Notes: generated by a model from the letters alone, not told the origin. 41,533 nt of DNA from an uncultured Oceanospirillales bacterium (GCA_947040555.1 CAMRBW010000021.1:1-41533); one strand, 5' to 3'; positions 26,757 through 36,752 are shown, numbered from the stretch's first letter. Made by a program: numbers and translations.

Positions 26757-27322
26757 AACCTTCCGGACAGCTACAAATTTTTATTTGTACCTGTTCCAAA
26801 GTGGTTGCGAATCAAGCATAAAAAAAGCCGTCCTTTTGGTCAAATAGTCGAAGAAAGAGTGAAGGCGAGCGTCTGTAGAATTTATATTCTGCTGGCGTTC
26901 GCAGTTATTTCCCACTGCTTATACAACAGAGTTTGCCTGGAAAATCGGCCATATCCCGTTTCACTAGTGCCGTACAGCGTGAAAACCCATAGCCATATCA
27001 TTGTCGTCACTCCCGCGAAGGCGGGAATGATGGTGGTATGGCTATTTGAGCTTTGCAGCACTGGTGTCAGGAATCACTCCCGTGGGGAGGTTGTGAAATG
27101 TGGGAGAGTCTCCATCTTCTGCCGCCCGGCGTGCCGATAAGCCTTTTTCCCACACAGCCATGAGTACGTATAGGCAGAACTCCGTTCCAAATTTACTATC
27201 CCGCCCGCTTGTTTGACAGTCATGAGCGGGAAATGCTGCCCCCCACAAACAATGGAAACGGGGGGCTTCATTTCCGCGTAAATAGCACCCTTAATAGAAA
27301 AAACAAACGGAAAGAACGGGAT
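26757..27322. other. Intergenic region with REP-like hairpins
   Basis: No convincing gene. It includes an AT-rich hairpin TACAAAT-TTTT-ATTTGTA at 26772-26789, the REP-like element described separately, and a CTCCC/GGGAG hairpin near 27079-27090. Open frames across it translate the repeats (VTPAKAGM) and are treated as spurious. Confidence 0.5.
26989..27045. repeat. REP-like element with CCCGC/GCGGG core
   Basis: Core TCCCGC-GAAG-GCGGGA at 27011-27026, flanked by outer arms ATAGCCATA (26989) and TATGGCTAT (27037), giving a 57-nt imperfect hairpin. Repeats of the form TCACTCCCGCGAAGGCGGGAATGA are widespread in proteobacterial genomes. Confidence 0.65.
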
Positions 27323-28108
27323 ATGTTCAAAAAAAATCTTCTGCTGGCGACGGCAATGGTGGCGTTCTCTGTGTGTGCGTCGGCCTCTTCCTCGACCTTT
27401 GAGACCATCGCCGTTATTGGTGCTATGGATGTAGAAATAGAAAAATTGCTGCCGGAAATTACCAATCGTAAAGAGACGAAACTGCGTGGCCATACCTATT
27501 ACACAGGTATCATGCGCGGTAAAAATGTTGTTGTTACCCGTTCCGGTGTTGGCAAAGTCAATGCCGCCGTCACCACTTCGGAACTCATTCGCGAATTTGA
27601 TGTCGATTCTCTGATCTTTACCGGTATTGCCGGTGCAGTCGATCCTGAGCTGGAGCCAAGTGATGTGGTGATATCAACGGCGCTGGTACAGCATGATGTC
27701 GATCTGACCGCTTTTGGCAACAAACCTGGGCAAATGGACGGCTTTGATGACCGGAACTTTTACGCCGATAAGGCGCTGATCGATACAGCGACGACCGCTG
27801 CCAGAGGCGTTGTTGGCAAGGACAAGGTAAACCTTGGTGTTATTGTGACAGGTGATCAGTTTGTGGCTGATAAACAGGCTGTACAAAAAATGTACAAAGA
27901 GTTCAAGGCGATGGCGGTAGAGATGGAAGGTGCTGCTGTCGCTCAGGTTGCGTTTATGTATGGTAAGCCTCTGGTGGTAATTCGTACAATTTCTGACAAG
28001 GCCGATGGGTCAGCCACTCTGGATTACGAGGAGATGAAAACATTAACCGCGAATAACTCAGCCGGTATCACACTCAAAATGCTGGAGCTGATGGACAGCA
28101 AAATCTGA
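27323..28108 (+). CDS. mtnN: Exported 5'-methylthioadenosine/S-adenosylhomocysteine nucleosidase
   Basis: 261 residues of the PNP/UDP fold, cleaving MTA and SAH to adenine plus the thioribosyl product. The catalytic domain (from about residue 26) has TIAVIGAMDVEIEKLL (general-acid Glu, E38), GIAGAVDPELEPSDVVIS, AVEMEGAAVAQVAF (ribose-binding Met-Glu) and IRTISDKADG (catalytic Asp). The unusual part is the N-terminus: MFKKNLLLATAMVAFSVCASAS reads as a Sec signal peptide, absent from the usual cytoplasmic enzyme. ATG 27323 is chosen because the signal peptide starts there. Upstream in-frame sequence lacks family features. Confidence 0.88.
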   Translation: MFKKNLLLATAMVAFSVCASASSSTFETIAVIGAMDVEIEKLLPEITNRKETKLRGHTYYTGIMRGKNVVVTRSGVGKVNAAVTTSELIREFDVDSLIFTGIAGAVDPELEPSDVVISTALVQHDVDLTAFGNKPGQMDGFDDRNFYADKALIDTATTAARGVVGKDKVNLGVIVTGDQFVADKQAVQKMYKEFKAMAVEMEGAAVAQVAFMYGKPLVVIRTISDKADGSATLDYEEMKTLTANNSAGITLKMLELMDSKI

Positions 28109-28179
28109 GCTGGGTACTTCAGATTTTATTGTTCTACAGTAACAGAGTGTTACGTAATATTTTGCTAGAGTGAACTTAG

Positions 28180-28211
28180 GGGCTGCTGGCGCTTCAAAAT
28201 GCCAGTAGCCC
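28180..28211. terminator. Hairpin between the nucleosidase gene and rpoE
   Basis: 11-bp stem GGGCTGCTGGC / GCCAGTAGCCC with one G-T pair and a 10-nt loop, 71 bp after the nucleosidase stop. No T tract follows, so termination is likely only if Rho or RNA-stability effects help. Confidence 0.4.
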
Positions 28212-28349
28212 TTGCGGGACAAAAAAAAGCAGAACAAGAAATGCCTCATAACCTAATTTTTATGCATTCTGTTTTTCTCGTTGTGGTTACCGGCGCAGGT
28301 CAGTTTTCAGCATGCAGATTGTATTATTTTGGGAAATATACCGAACGAT

Positions 28350-28377
28350 GGAACTTTTTGTCAGCCTGGCTGTCCTA
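28350..28377 (+). promoter_or_regulatory. Sigma-E (AlgU/RpoE) promoter of rpoE
   Basis: GGAACTT (28350-28356), a 16-nt spacer and TCCTAA (from 28373), a close match to the RpoE/AlgU consensus, about 70 bp before the rpoE start. It implies autoregulation, as known in E. coli and P. aeruginosa. A second, weaker match TGAACTT-N16-TCAAAA lies at 28171-28199. Confidence 0.75.
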
Positions 28378-28446
28378 ACTGTTAGATCGGAACAGAAGCG
28401 TTTTGGCCTAGGCTCTACATCTGGTCAAAAATGTTGAGGGGACTCT

Positions 28447-29034
28447 ATGTCAGATGCACCTGAAACCGATCTGCAGCTGGTAGAAAGGGTGCGCAAGGGG
28501 GATAAGAGAGCCTTCGACCTTCTTGTCATCAAATATCAGCATAAGATTCTCGGTCTTGTTGGCAGTTATATCCATGATTTTCAGGAAGTTCAGGATGTAA
28601 CACAGGAGGCTTTTATCAAAGCCTTCCGCGCGATGGAGCGTTTCCGGGGGGATAGCGCTTTTTATACCTGGCTCTACCGGATTGCCATCAATACCGCAAA
28701 AAATTATCTGGTGTCCAAAGGTCGTCGACCACCGGATACCGATGTGGATATCTATGAGGCGGAGAATTATTACGGCGCGTCACCGATGAGGGATCTGGAT
28801 ACGCCTGAGAATAATCTTCAAAAAAATCAGATTGAGGAGGCCATTTATGGTGCTATCAAAAACCTTCCTAATGAATTGAAAACCGCAGTCACGCTGCGGG
28901 AGTTTGAGGGTTTGAGCTACGAACAAATTGCCGAGATTATGGACTGTCCTGTGGGCACTGTTCGTTCGCGTATTTTTCGGGCAAGAGAGGCGATTGATCA
29001 GGTTATTCGTCCCTTGTTAAATAAAGTAGGTTAA
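28447..29034 (+). CDS. rpoE: Envelope-stress sigma factor RpoE (AlgU/sigma-22 type)
   Basis: 195 residues, an ECF sigma factor. Region 2 shows the typical DLLVIKYQHKILGLVGSYI and DVTQEAFIKAFRAMERFRGDSAF segments (core and -10 binding). Region 4 has LPNELKTAVTLREFEGLSYEQIA followed by the helix-turn-helix CPVGTVRSRIFRARE (-35 binding). Length and sequence match RpoE/AlgU throughout. First gene of rpoE-rseA-rseB-rseC and preceded by a sigma-E promoter. It directs genes for outer-membrane and periplasmic repair when RseA is degraded. Confidence 0.97.
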   Translation: MSDAPETDLQLVERVRKGDKRAFDLLVIKYQHKILGLVGSYIHDFQEVQDVTQEAFIKAFRAMERFRGDSAFYTWLYRIAINTAKNYLVSKGRRPPDTDVDIYEAENYYGASPMRDLDTPENNLQKNQIEEAIYGAIKNLPNELKTAVTLREFEGLSYEQIAEIMDCPVGTVRSRIFRAREAIDQVIRPLLNKVG

Positions 29035-29064
29035 TGAAACTTACAAAAGCCAGTGAGGTGTCCT

Positions 29065-29739
29065 ATGAGTGATACCAGCCCTGAACCAGACAACAGTCAG
29101 ATCCATTTGCGGGAATCTCTTTCTGCGCTGTTGGATGGTGAAGCGAATGAGCTCGAAATGCATCGGGTTCTGGATCATCTAGATGATCCAGAGTTTCGTC
29201 AAATGGTTTTGAGTTATCAGCGTATTGGTGCTGCGATCCGTGATGAGCAGACTCCATTTTCCGATATCGACCTTTCGGGATCGATTCGTGATGCCATTGC
29301 CGATGAGCCTTTGCCTCAGAACGATGAGGCAGGAAAGAGCACAAAACCTGAGTGGTGGTCTGCGCTTGGGCGTATGGCAGTCGCTGCTTCCGTAGCGGTC
29401 GCAACTGTGCTTGGTGTGCAGTTCTGGCAGCTTGCCAACCGTGGTGATGACAGCCACTTTGGGGACGTTGCTGCGGTATCTCCCGCAGAAGAGACCGTGC
29501 CTTCTGACTATCTGCCATCAACGGATATGTTTGGCGTACGCGGATTACAGGCCGGTTTTGGCTCTGAGCAGGGCCGCCTGACACCGGAACAGATAAGTCG
29601 AGCTCGTGGCTATGTCGACCAGGTCGCACAGGTACGTTTTCGTGCTTATATGCTAGAGCATGCGGAACAGTCTTCAGCTTATGGCGGTAATGTCATACCG
29701 TTTGTTCGGGCCACCAGTTTTGAGATGATGCCTCGTTAA
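29065..29739 (+). CDS. rseA: Anti-sigma-E factor RseA (MucA)
   Basis: 224 residues. The cytoplasmic N-terminal domain (about 12-80, RESLSALLDGEANELEMHRVLDHL) binds RpoE, one membrane segment follows (about 101-123, RMAVAASVAVATVLGVQFW), and the C-terminal part is periplasmic and interacts with RseB. On stress, a DegS-type protease then RseP cut it. ATG 29065 with a GAGG site 6 nt upstream is preferred over the GTG at 29053. It lies 30 bp after rpoE. Confidence 0.93.
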   Translation: MSDTSPEPDNSQIHLRESLSALLDGEANELEMHRVLDHLDDPEFRQMVLSYQRIGAAIRDEQTPFSDIDLSGSIRDAIADEPLPQNDEAGKSTKPEWWSALGRMAVAASVAVATVLGVQFWQLANRGDDSHFGDVAAVSPAEETVPSDYLPSTDMFGVRGLQAGFGSEQGRLTPEQISRARGYVDQVAQVRFRAYMLEHAEQSSAYGGNVIPFVRATSFEMMPR

Positions 29740-29804
29740 CCCTCATGGCATGTGCTTTGAGACGAGTGAGTTGACGGGATGCTGCGTGCTGGAGATCAAG
29801 TGCA

Positions 29805-30866
29805 ATGAGTAAAGGAAAACTCTGGGTATTGGGGAACGGTTTGAAACAGATAATCCATAGAGTGGTTTTTGTTGGTGCCTGTCTGTTGTGCTCAGGCTTC
29901 TTTGCTGAGGGTTCTTTGGCTAAACCAGCAGCCACCTCCGCTGCTAAACCAGCAGCCACCCCCGCGGACTGGTTGTCCCGAATGGTGACAGCTTCAGCCT
30001 CGACCACTTATAAAGGGCTGTTTATTTATGAGAGTGCTTCTGGTCAGATGGCCATGCGTATTTTTCATACCTTCGAAGAGGGCAAACTTCGAGAGCGACT
30101 GATTTATCAGAATGGTCCTTATCGGGAGATCGTCCGTTATGGTGACCAGCTGGCGTTCATCCGTCCTGATGGTGATGTCAGTCGTTATCGTACGGAGGGG
30201 GTAAACGGTTTGGTGGATCGTCTTGCCAACTATCAGGATGATTTGCGTCACTCCTACCGGCTATTGTTCGGGAGCGATGATCGCGTGGCTGGCCGTGAGG
30301 CTTTACGCATAGATATTCAGCCCAGAGATAGTCATCGTTATGGTTACGCGATCTGGATTGATCGGGAGACAGCGCTGTTGTTGCGCTCCGATCTTATAGA
30401 TGAAAAGGGTGTCATTCTCGAGCGCCTTCAATATGTTGGGATATCCATGCCGGACAAGATTTCTGCCGAGTTGCTGATGCCTTCCCGTGAGGTCGTCTGG
30501 CAACAGGCTTTCCAGAAATCATCGGATCAGTCAGTGCAGTCGGGATTGGCACATCTGAGCTGGGATACGGGCTGGGTTCCTTCCGGGTTTAAGCTGGCAG
30601 GCATCAGTCAGACAGACAGCCCCGTATCACAGCAGAAGGCCGACAGTCTGCTGTTTAGTGACGGTCTGGCCACATTCTCCGTTTTTGTGGAGAAGGATCA
30701 ATCCCGTATGCACGGTTCGGCCTCCGAACAGAACGGTGCGACCTCGGCAGTCTCCCACCTGTTCCGTGATGGTGAGGATTATTATAACGTCACGGTCATT
30801 GGTGAAATTCCATTGGGGGTGGCAGAACGGGTCGCAGTGTCGGTAAAATCTCAAGCTTCTGAATAG
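29805..30866 (+). CDS. rseB: Sigma-E regulatory protein RseB (MucB)
   Basis: 353 residues, a periplasmic protein that shields RseA from proteolysis and senses lipoprotein or LPS intermediates. After an N-terminal signal segment (about 15-45) comes a small nucleotide repeat encoding AKPAAT twice (29919-29962). The MucB/RseB domain follows, with PADWLSRMVTASASTTYKGLFIYES and YRLLFGSDDRVAGREALRI. The C-terminal domain begins near WDTGWVPSGFKL. Third gene of the operon. Confidence 0.93.
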   Translation: MSKGKLWVLGNGLKQIIHRVVFVGACLLCSGFFAEGSLAKPAATSAAKPAATPADWLSRMVTASASTTYKGLFIYESASGQMAMRIFHTFEEGKLRERLIYQNGPYREIVRYGDQLAFIRPDGDVSRYRTEGVNGLVDRLANYQDDLRHSYRLLFGSDDRVAGREALRIDIQPRDSHRYGYAIWIDRETALLLRSDLIDEKGVILERLQYVGISMPDKISAELLMPSREVVWQQAFQKSSDQSVQSGLAHLSWDTGWVPSGFKLAGISQTDSPVSQQKADSLLFSDGLATFSVFVEKDQSRMHGSASEQNGATSAVSHLFRDGEDYYNVTVIGEIPLGVAERVAVSVKSQASE

Positions 30867-30912
30867 ATTCGTAATTTTCAATAGCATCTACGGTTTGTAA
30901 TAGGCTCCATTA

Positions 30913-31377
30913 ATGAGCGCCATGATTGAAGAACGGGGACGGGTTGTGAAAGTTGATCCGACCTCTGTATGGGTAGAAACCCTCCGGAAAAGCAGTTGCG
31001 GGAGGTGTCAGGCTAATAATGCTTGCGGGCATGGCCTGATGAATCGTCTGATGCCTTCCCGTAGCCATGCCTACATACAAGCCTCTAGTCACTACCCTTT
31101 GCAGGTTGGTGATGAGGTCACCATTGCTCTGCCTGGTCAGGCGCTACTCTCAGCCTCAGTGCTGGTCTATCTTGTTCCGCTGCTGTTTATGTTGCTGGGG
31201 GGGATAGCGGGAACCATGGTAGAGCAGACTGAAGTGGTTGTTATCATGCTGTCCCTGGCGGGTCTTGTTTTCGGTTTTCTTGGGGTAAGCTGGTGGATTA
31301 AGCGTATCCAGAAAGGGCTTTATGAGCCCGTTGTTCTACATTGGCATCTGCCTTTATCTGCTCCGGAGGATGCCTGA
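30913..31377 (+). CDS. rseC: SoxR-reducing system protein RseC (MucC)
   Basis: 154 residues, inner membrane. The N-terminal cytoplasmic part has the Cys cluster CGRCQANNAC (C29, C32, C38), typical of the RseC/RsxC-associated family. Two membrane segments follow (about 76-100 and 106-128), then a short tail. In E. coli RseC has a minor effect on sigma-E and acts in reducing SoxR. Located directly after rseB, in the usual order. Confidence 0.9.
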   Translation: MSAMIEERGRVVKVDPTSVWVETLRKSSCGRCQANNACGHGLMNRLMPSRSHAYIQASSHYPLQVGDEVTIALPGQALLSASVLVYLVPLLFMLLGGIAGTMVEQTEVVVIMLSLAGLVFGFLGVSWWIKRIQKGLYEPVVLHWHLPLSAPEDA

Positions 31378-31423
31378 TATTTTGACAAGACTGCTTGATG
31401 GACAAATACGAAAAATCACAGAA

Positions 31424-31871
<448 letters not shown>

Positions 31872-31888
31872 TGGCGTGCCGGAATGGA

Positions 31889-31920
31889 ACGGAGTGGCTA
31901 TGAAGCCACTCCGTTTTTTT
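31889..31920 (+). terminator. Strong Rho-independent terminator of the rpoE-rseABC transcript
   Basis: Stem ACGGAGTGGC / GCCACTCCGT with a 6-nt loop and a run of seven T, just after the decayed protease gene. It separates that transcript from the intact protease gene downstream. Confidence 0.93.
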
Positions 31921-32359
31921 GTGGTTGTTGTTTTTCAACGCCTCAGACACTTACCGATGCGTGCAAGTGTCCGAAGTACTTGCCCGAGAGTCGAAGCCTG
32001 CCTTTGTAACCCCCGTCTTTGTAACGAAGAGATTTCTGGTACAGATGCATAACGAACCTGAAGACGATAAAAAAACCATATATTCGCTGCGCTTCCCGGA
32101 TTCGTTCATCTTCAGAAAATGCAGATAAAACAGGCGCTCACGAGCATTTGTTAACACCAGCGTGAACTTTTCAACGGGGTTGCAGGCACTTTTATTGAGA
32201 ATTCTATAAAGGGCAGGGATCACTTGTGGCCAAAATTCGTGGGTGCCATCAATGAGTAAGTTCTATTATCGATCAATAATTTCTGGCTGGTGCGTAATCA
32301 GGGCTTATGCATGATTCACCGTCCGCACGACGGAAGGTTTGGGTTCAGCATGACGGTTT
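31921..32359. other. Intergenic region, unexplained
   Basis: 440 bp between the terminator and the sigma-E-type promoter. A 90-residue minus frame (31951-32223) exists, but it has no recognised motif and no supporting context. No repeat or RNA gene was recognised. Confidence 0.3.
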
Positions 32360-32387
32360 TGAACTTTCCTGTCTGCTGGATGTCCTA
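32360..32387 (+). promoter_or_regulatory. Sigma-E-type promoter of the DegP-like protease gene
   Basis: TGAACTT, a 16-nt spacer and TCCTAC at 32383, about 80 bp before the ATG. Aligned with the rpoE promoter, the -35, the spacing, the -10 and much of the spacer (TGTC, CTGG, TGTCCTA) are shared. Confidence 0.72.
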
Positions 32388-32466
32388 CTTGCCACTACTT
32401 GCCACGAGGATGTAAAGCATTTCTAGCTGATGTGTAATCCTTGGTAAACAAAAACGAGGTAAAAGT

Positions 32467-33600
32467 ATGAAAAATAACGAATTTAACAAAAAGATGCTGT
32501 TTTTCGCACTTTATCTGTCGGCGGTGGGGAGTTTACCTATGCTCGTCAGCCCGCCGGTGACGGCAAATGAGCCCCTATCGACGCGTGTATCCAATCTGGT
32601 GAAACAGGTCCATCCAGCCATCGTTAATATCAAGTGCTTTCTGCCGCAAGTCGATAGTAACCCCCGTGCTCGGAGCGGTTCCGGTTTCATTATTGACAAG
32701 GATGGTTGTGTGGTGACCAATCAGCATGTGGTTGATTGTGGGGGCAAGATCATAGTTCGTCTGAATAACGGCAGGGTGTACCGTGCCGAGCTGATTGGTT
32801 CCGATAAGCTGGCCGATGTGGCTCTGCTGAAGGTGGAGGCAGAAAACCTCCTGCCGGTGGTAGAAATGGGTGAGTCAACAGACGGACTCATGCTTGGTCA
32901 GAAGGTGTTTGCCATCGGTTCGCCCCATGGACTTGATGGTTCTGTCACCAAAGGTATTATCTCTGGTCTGAATCGCAGGATGCCGGGTGGGGAGCGTTAT
33001 ATGCAGTTTATCCAAACCGATACACAGATCAATCCCGGTAATTCTGGTGGTCCTCTACTGGACATGAAGGGAAAGGTTATTGGCATAAACTCCCTGGTCT
33101 ATACCTATTCTGGCTACCGTACGGGGATCTCTTTTTCTATTCCGATTGATGACGCCATGGATGTGGTCAATCAGCTGAAAAAGAACGGCCATGTCTCCCG
33201 TGGCTGGCTGGGCGTGATTGCTGATGATGTACATGATGATTCTGGTGAATTATTTGACCTTGATTATCCACATGGCGCCTTGCTGAATAAGGTTTTTCCT
33301 GATACTCCAGGAGAGAAGGGAGGGCTGCAGAAGGGAGATATAATCACTCGATTTAATGGTTGCGAGATCGAGTCCGCCAGTGACCTGATTATCGCCGTGG
33401 GCCACGTGTCGGTCGATAAGTATGTCGTCGATATTGAACTGGTACGCGATGGCGATCAGAAGGTTATTACACTGGCCGTCGGCAAGCTGTCTGATAAGGA
33501 TTCCGATGATTTCCAATCGGGCTCCTGGTTCGGCTCCTGGTTCGGCTCCTGGTTGGGCTCAGAGTCGGATTCCGGGTGGAATGTTCAGGACTCAATCTGA
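32467..33600 (+). CDS. DegP/MucD-family periplasmic serine protease with a single PDZ domain
   Basis: 377 residues. Signal peptide (about 1-35, ending PPVTANE), then a trypsin-like domain with the full triad: H87 in TNQHVVDC, D117 in LADVALLKVE and S193 in NPGNSGGPLL. One PDZ domain follows (about 240-335, RGWLGVIADD to VVDIELVRDG). Typical MucD/DegP has two PDZ domains and about 470 residues. Here the second is replaced by a Ser/Asp-rich tail with the tandem GSWF repeat. Domain content thus resembles DegS, but with a cleavable-looking signal peptide. GAGG lies 7 nt before the ATG. It probably removes misfolded envelope proteins, and a DegS-like role on RseA is possible. Confidence 0.9.
   Translation: MKNNEFNKKMLFFALYLSAVGSLPMLVSPPVTANEPLSTRVSNLVKQVHPAIVNIKCFLPQVDSNPRARSGSGFIIDKDGCVVTNQHVVDCGGKIIVRLNNGRVYRAELIGSDKLADVALLKVEAENLLPVVEMGESTDGLMLGQKVFAIGSPHGLDGSVTKGIISGLNRRMPGGERYMQFIQTDTQINPGNSGGPLLDMKGKVIGINSLVYTYSGYRTGISFSIPIDDAMDVVNQLKKNGHVSRGWLGVIADDVHDDSGELFDLDYPHGALLNKVFPDTPGEKGGLQKGDIITRFNGCEIESASDLIIAVGHVSVDKYVVDIELVRDGDQKVITLAVGKLSDKDSDDFQSGSWFGSWFGSWLGSESDSGWNVQDSI
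33520..33555 (+). repeat. 12-bp tandem repeat in the protease C-terminus
   Basis: Three units of GGCTCCTGGTTC (the last ends in G), encoding GSWF-GSWF-GSWL. In frame, so unit gain or loss would only change tail length. Confidence 0.9.
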
Positions 33601-34037
33601 TTCATGTCCAGATTAAGCACTCGGAAGCATGATAAAAGTCGGGCACCTGGTAAGCGACAAAAGGCTCAGGAAATGTCCGGTTATCAGGTGCGCCATCAGC
33701 AACACCGGCATTATTTGGGAAGAGAACTCGCTCCATTCAGGATGGTATCTGCACAGACAATCGCCCCGGTCTTTCATTTTCAGGTTCCGATGATTCGCCC
33801 CGAGCCCCGACTTTCACCGTTCGGGATGGGCGGTATTTCCTGCGTATAGCGGTTTATTTTATGAATTGTACGTGTTCTGTGGGTGGTGAATAGCAGGCTC
33901 ACAGCAAATGCGGTAGACTTGCCGTTTAATCAAACACATTGCCGACTCGCACATTGCTATGCGTGTTGGTCTGTATCAAGCAGATAAACCGGAGATTGCG
34001 CTGGCTGTTGTGCGTAACTGGCGCTGAGTGACTGACG
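33601..34037. other. Gap between the protease gene and lepA
   Basis: 437 bp. An 81-residue plus frame (33604-33849) rich in Arg/His/Gln starts 4 bp after the protease stop, but it has no ribosome-binding site or family resemblance and is not called. No clear terminator or lepA promoter was recognised by eye. Confidence 0.3.
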
Positions 34038-35837
34038 GTGAGCAACCTGAAAAATATTCGAAACTTTTCCATCATTGCCCATATTGACCATGGGAAATCC
34101 ACGCTGGCCGACCGCTTTATTCAGCACTGTGAAGGGCTGAGTGAACGTGAAATGCAGAACCAGGTTCTGGATTCCATGGAGTTGGAGCGTGAGCGTGGCA
34201 TTACCATCAAGGCGCAGAGTGTCACTCTGAACTACACCGCCAAAGATGGTGAAATTTATCAATTGAACTTTATTGATACGCCCGGACACGTTGACTTCTC
34301 CTACGAAGTCTCCCGATCCCTGTCGGCCTGTGAAGGCGCGCTGCTGGTGGTTGATGCGGCTCAGGGCGTTGAAGCCCAGTCGGTCGCCAACTGCTACACC
34401 GCGATTGAGCAAGGTCTGGAAGTTATGCCGGTTCTGAACAAAATGGATCTGCCTCAGGCCGAGCCAGAGCGTGTTGCCCTTGAGATCGAAGAGATTATCG
34501 GCATTGACGCATCAGATGCGGTACGCTGTTCAGCCAAGAGCGGTCTGGGTATTGAGGATGTCCTGGAACGTCTGATCGTCGCCATTCCGTCACCGGAAGG
34601 TGACCGTGATGGTGATTTGCAGGCGTTGATTATCGATTCCTGGTTCGACAACTATCTGGGTATTGTCTCTCTGGTACGGGTCGTCAATGGCGAACTGCGC
34701 AAGGGCGATAAGATGCTGGTGAAGTCCACCCGCGACACCCATCAGGTAGATGACGTTGGCATCTTTACCCCCAAACGGACCTCGACCGGTGTTTTGCGTG
34801 CCGGTGAAGTCGGTTATGTGGTCGCGGGTATCAAGAACATCCACGGCGCGCCGGTCGGCGATACCCTGACCAAGGCCAAGACCCCGGATGTACCGACACT
34901 GCCCGGTTTCCAGAAGGTAAAGCCTCAGGTATATGCCGGTCTGTTCCCGGTCAGCTCCGATGACTTTGAAGATTTCCGTGATGCGCTGAATAAACTCAGC
35001 CTGAACGACGCCTCCCTGTTCTTCGAGCCGGAATCCAGTGATGCACTGGGCTTTGGTTTCCGCTGCGGCTTCCTCGGTATGCTGCACATGGAGATCATTC
35101 AGGAGCGTCTGGAGCGTGAATACGATCTTGATCTGATCACCACGGCCCCGACAGTAATCTATCAGGTTGTCCTGAAAAACGGCGATGTGATTGAGATCGA
35201 TAACCCGTCTCGCCTGCCGGATCCTGCCGGTATCGATCAGGTGCGCGAGCCTATCGTTCGGGCCAATATCCTTGTGCCTCAGGCCTACCTCGGTAACGTT
35301 ATCAGTTTGTGTGTAGACAAACGCGGAATTCAGAAAGATATGCAGTTTACTGGTGGTCAGGTCTCTTTGACCTATGATCTGCCAATGAGCGAAGTTGTGT
35401 TGGACTTTTTTGACCGTCTGAAATCAGTGAGTCGCGGTTTTGCCTCGCTCGACTATAGTTTTGATCGGTTCGAAACGGCCAACATGGTGAAAATGGATAT
35501 TCTGATTAACGGTGAGAAGGTCGATGCTCTGGCACTGATCCTGCACCGTGATAATTCCCATGGTCGTGGTCGTGCCCTGACGGAAAAAATGAAAGAGATC
35601 ATCCCTCGTCAGATGTTCGATGTGGCGATTCAGGCCACCCTTGGTGGTCAGATTGTCGCCCGGACTACGGTGAAGGCGCTGCGCAAAAACGTAACGGCCA
35701 AGTGTTATGGTGGTGACATCTCTCGTAAGCGCAAGCTGCTGGAGAAGCAGAAAGCCGGTAAAAAGCGGATGAAGCAGGTCGGACATGTAGAAATTCCTCA
35801 GGATGCATTCCTTGCCGTTCTGAAGATTGATAAATAA
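34038..35837 (+). CDS. lepA: Elongation factor 4 (LepA), ribosomal back-translocase
   Basis: 599 residues, the standard length. GTPase motifs: [15 protein letters not shown] (G1), [10 protein letters not shown] (G2), [16 protein letters not shown] (G3) and [10 protein letters not shown] (G4). The LepA-specific C-terminal domain ends in [17 protein letters not shown]. It starts with GTG at 34038. Translational GTPase of the cytoplasm and membrane that acts on stalled or mistranslocated ribosomes and in initiation-complex assembly. Heads the lepA-lepB-DUF4845-rnc-era-recO-acpS block. Confidence 0.97.
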   Translation: MSNLKNIRNFSIIAHIDHGKSTLADRFIQHCEGLSEREMQNQVLDSMELERERGITIKAQSVTLNYTAKDGEIYQLNFIDTPGHVDFSYEVSRSLSACEGALLVVDAAQGVEAQSVANCYTAIEQGLEVMPVLNKMDLPQAEPERVALEIEEIIGIDASDAVRCSAKSGLGIEDVLERLIVAIPSPEGDRDGDLQALIIDSWFDNYLGIVSLVRVVNGELRKGDKMLVKSTRDTHQVDDVGIFTPKRTSTGVLRAGEVGYVVAGIKNIHGAPVGDTLTKAKTPDVPTLPGFQKVKPQVYAGLFPVSSDDFEDFRDALNKLSLNDASLFFEPESSDALGFGFRCGFLGMLHMEIIQERLEREYDLDLITTAPTVIYQVVLKNGDVIEIDNPSRLPDPAGIDQVREPIVRANILVPQAYLGNVISLCVDKRGIQKDMQFTGGQVSLTYDLPMSEVVLDFFDRLKSVSRGFASLDYSFDRFETANMVKMDILINGEKVDALALILHRDNSHGRGRALTEKMKEIIPRQMFDVAIQATLGGQIVARTTVKALRKNVTAKCYGGDISRKRKLLEKQKAGKKRMKQVGHVEIPQDAFLAVLKIDK

Positions 35838-35915
35838 ACAAGTTAACTCCGGGCAGCGTCATCTGGCTGCTGTCCGGGTCACGGACTGAGACTGAAAAAG
35901 GGCTCCCCCAACGTG

Positions 35916-36752
35916 ATGGATTTAAACTTTCCTTTGATCCTTGTTACGGCTGTTTTTGCCACTGGATTGATCGCACTTCTTGATCGGCTGATATTGGCTC
36001 CAAGGCGTGCAAAGGCAGCAGAGAACTACCGCAGTAGTGTGAAAGCACCGATTCCGGAAACGTTGGAGAGTCTGGAGCGCGAGTCGGCGGTGGTGGAAAC
36101 ATCCCGCTCAGTGTTCCCGGTGCTTTTGCTGGTTTTGGTGTTGCGCTCTTTCCTGTATGAGCCTTTCCAGATTCCGTCTGGCTCCATGCTGCCGACGCTG
36201 GAGATCGGTGACTTTATTCTGGTGAATAAATACACTTATGGTCTGCGTCTGCCCGTGATTGGCACCAAAGTTCTGTCGGTCAATGACCCTCAGCGCGGCG
36301 ATGTGATGGTCTTCAAGGAGCCAGCCAATCCAAACATTAATTTCATCAAGCGGGTGATCGGGGTTCCGGGAGACAAGATCACGTATGTCAATAAAACACT
36401 CTATGTCAACGGGGATAAGATCCCTGAGAGTTTTGTTGGCGAGCGTATGGATGATTTTGATGCCCATATTGGTTTACGTCCGGTCTACCGTATTTACGAT
36501 GAAAGCATTGGCGATGTGACCCACGAGATTCGCAAAGACATGATGATTCCCAACCGCCGGGCTGAAGGTGAATGGATTGTCCCCGAAGGTGAATACTTTG
36601 TGATGGGTGATAATCGTGATCGCAGTAACGACAGCCGTTTCTGGGGTTTTGTGCCGGACAATAATGTGGTTGGTAAAGCGGTTTACATCTGGATGCATTG
36701 GCCAAGCTGGACAGAAATTCCCAATTTCCGTAACAATGGTGGTGTTCAATAA
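35916..36752 (+). CDS. lepB: Signal peptidase I
   Basis: About 278 residues, inner-membrane Ser/Lys protease that removes signal peptides of secreted proteins. Two N-terminal membrane segments (about 5-24 and 60-80) are followed by QIPSGSMLPTLEIGDF (nucleophile Ser), NFIKRVIGVPGDKI (general-base Lys) and GEYFVMGDNRDRSNDSRFWG. A GTG at 35913 immediately before the ATG could also be used. It follows lepA by 78 bp, the standard order. Confidence 0.96.
   Translation: MDLNFPLILVTAVFATGLIALLDRLILAPRRAKAAENYRSSVKAPIPETLESLERESAVVETSRSVFPVLLLVLVLRSFLYEPFQIPSGSMLPTLEIGDFILVNKYTYGLRLPVIGTKVLSVNDPQRGDVMVFKEPANPNINFIKRVIGVPGDKITYVNKTLYVNGDKIPESFVGERMDDFDAHIGLRPVYRIYDESIGDVTHEIRKDMMIPNRRAEGEWIVPEGEYFVMGDNRDRSNDSRFWGFVPDNNVVGKAVYIWMHWPSWTEIPNFRNNGGVQ

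Noticed and set aside
26805..27140. 111-residue plus-strand open frame
   Set aside because: It runs through a REP-like element (VTPAKAGM is the repeat translated) and has no ribosome-binding site or family match.
32161..32190. GTGAACTT as another sigma-E promoter
   Set aside because: No TCnnA -10 at the required distance.
31951..32223. 90-residue minus-strand frame
   Set aside because: No motif, no ribosome-binding site recognised and no context; left as unexplained intergenic sequence.
33604..33849. 81-residue basic frame after the protease gene
   Set aside because: No ribosome-binding site, no family likeness, unusual composition.
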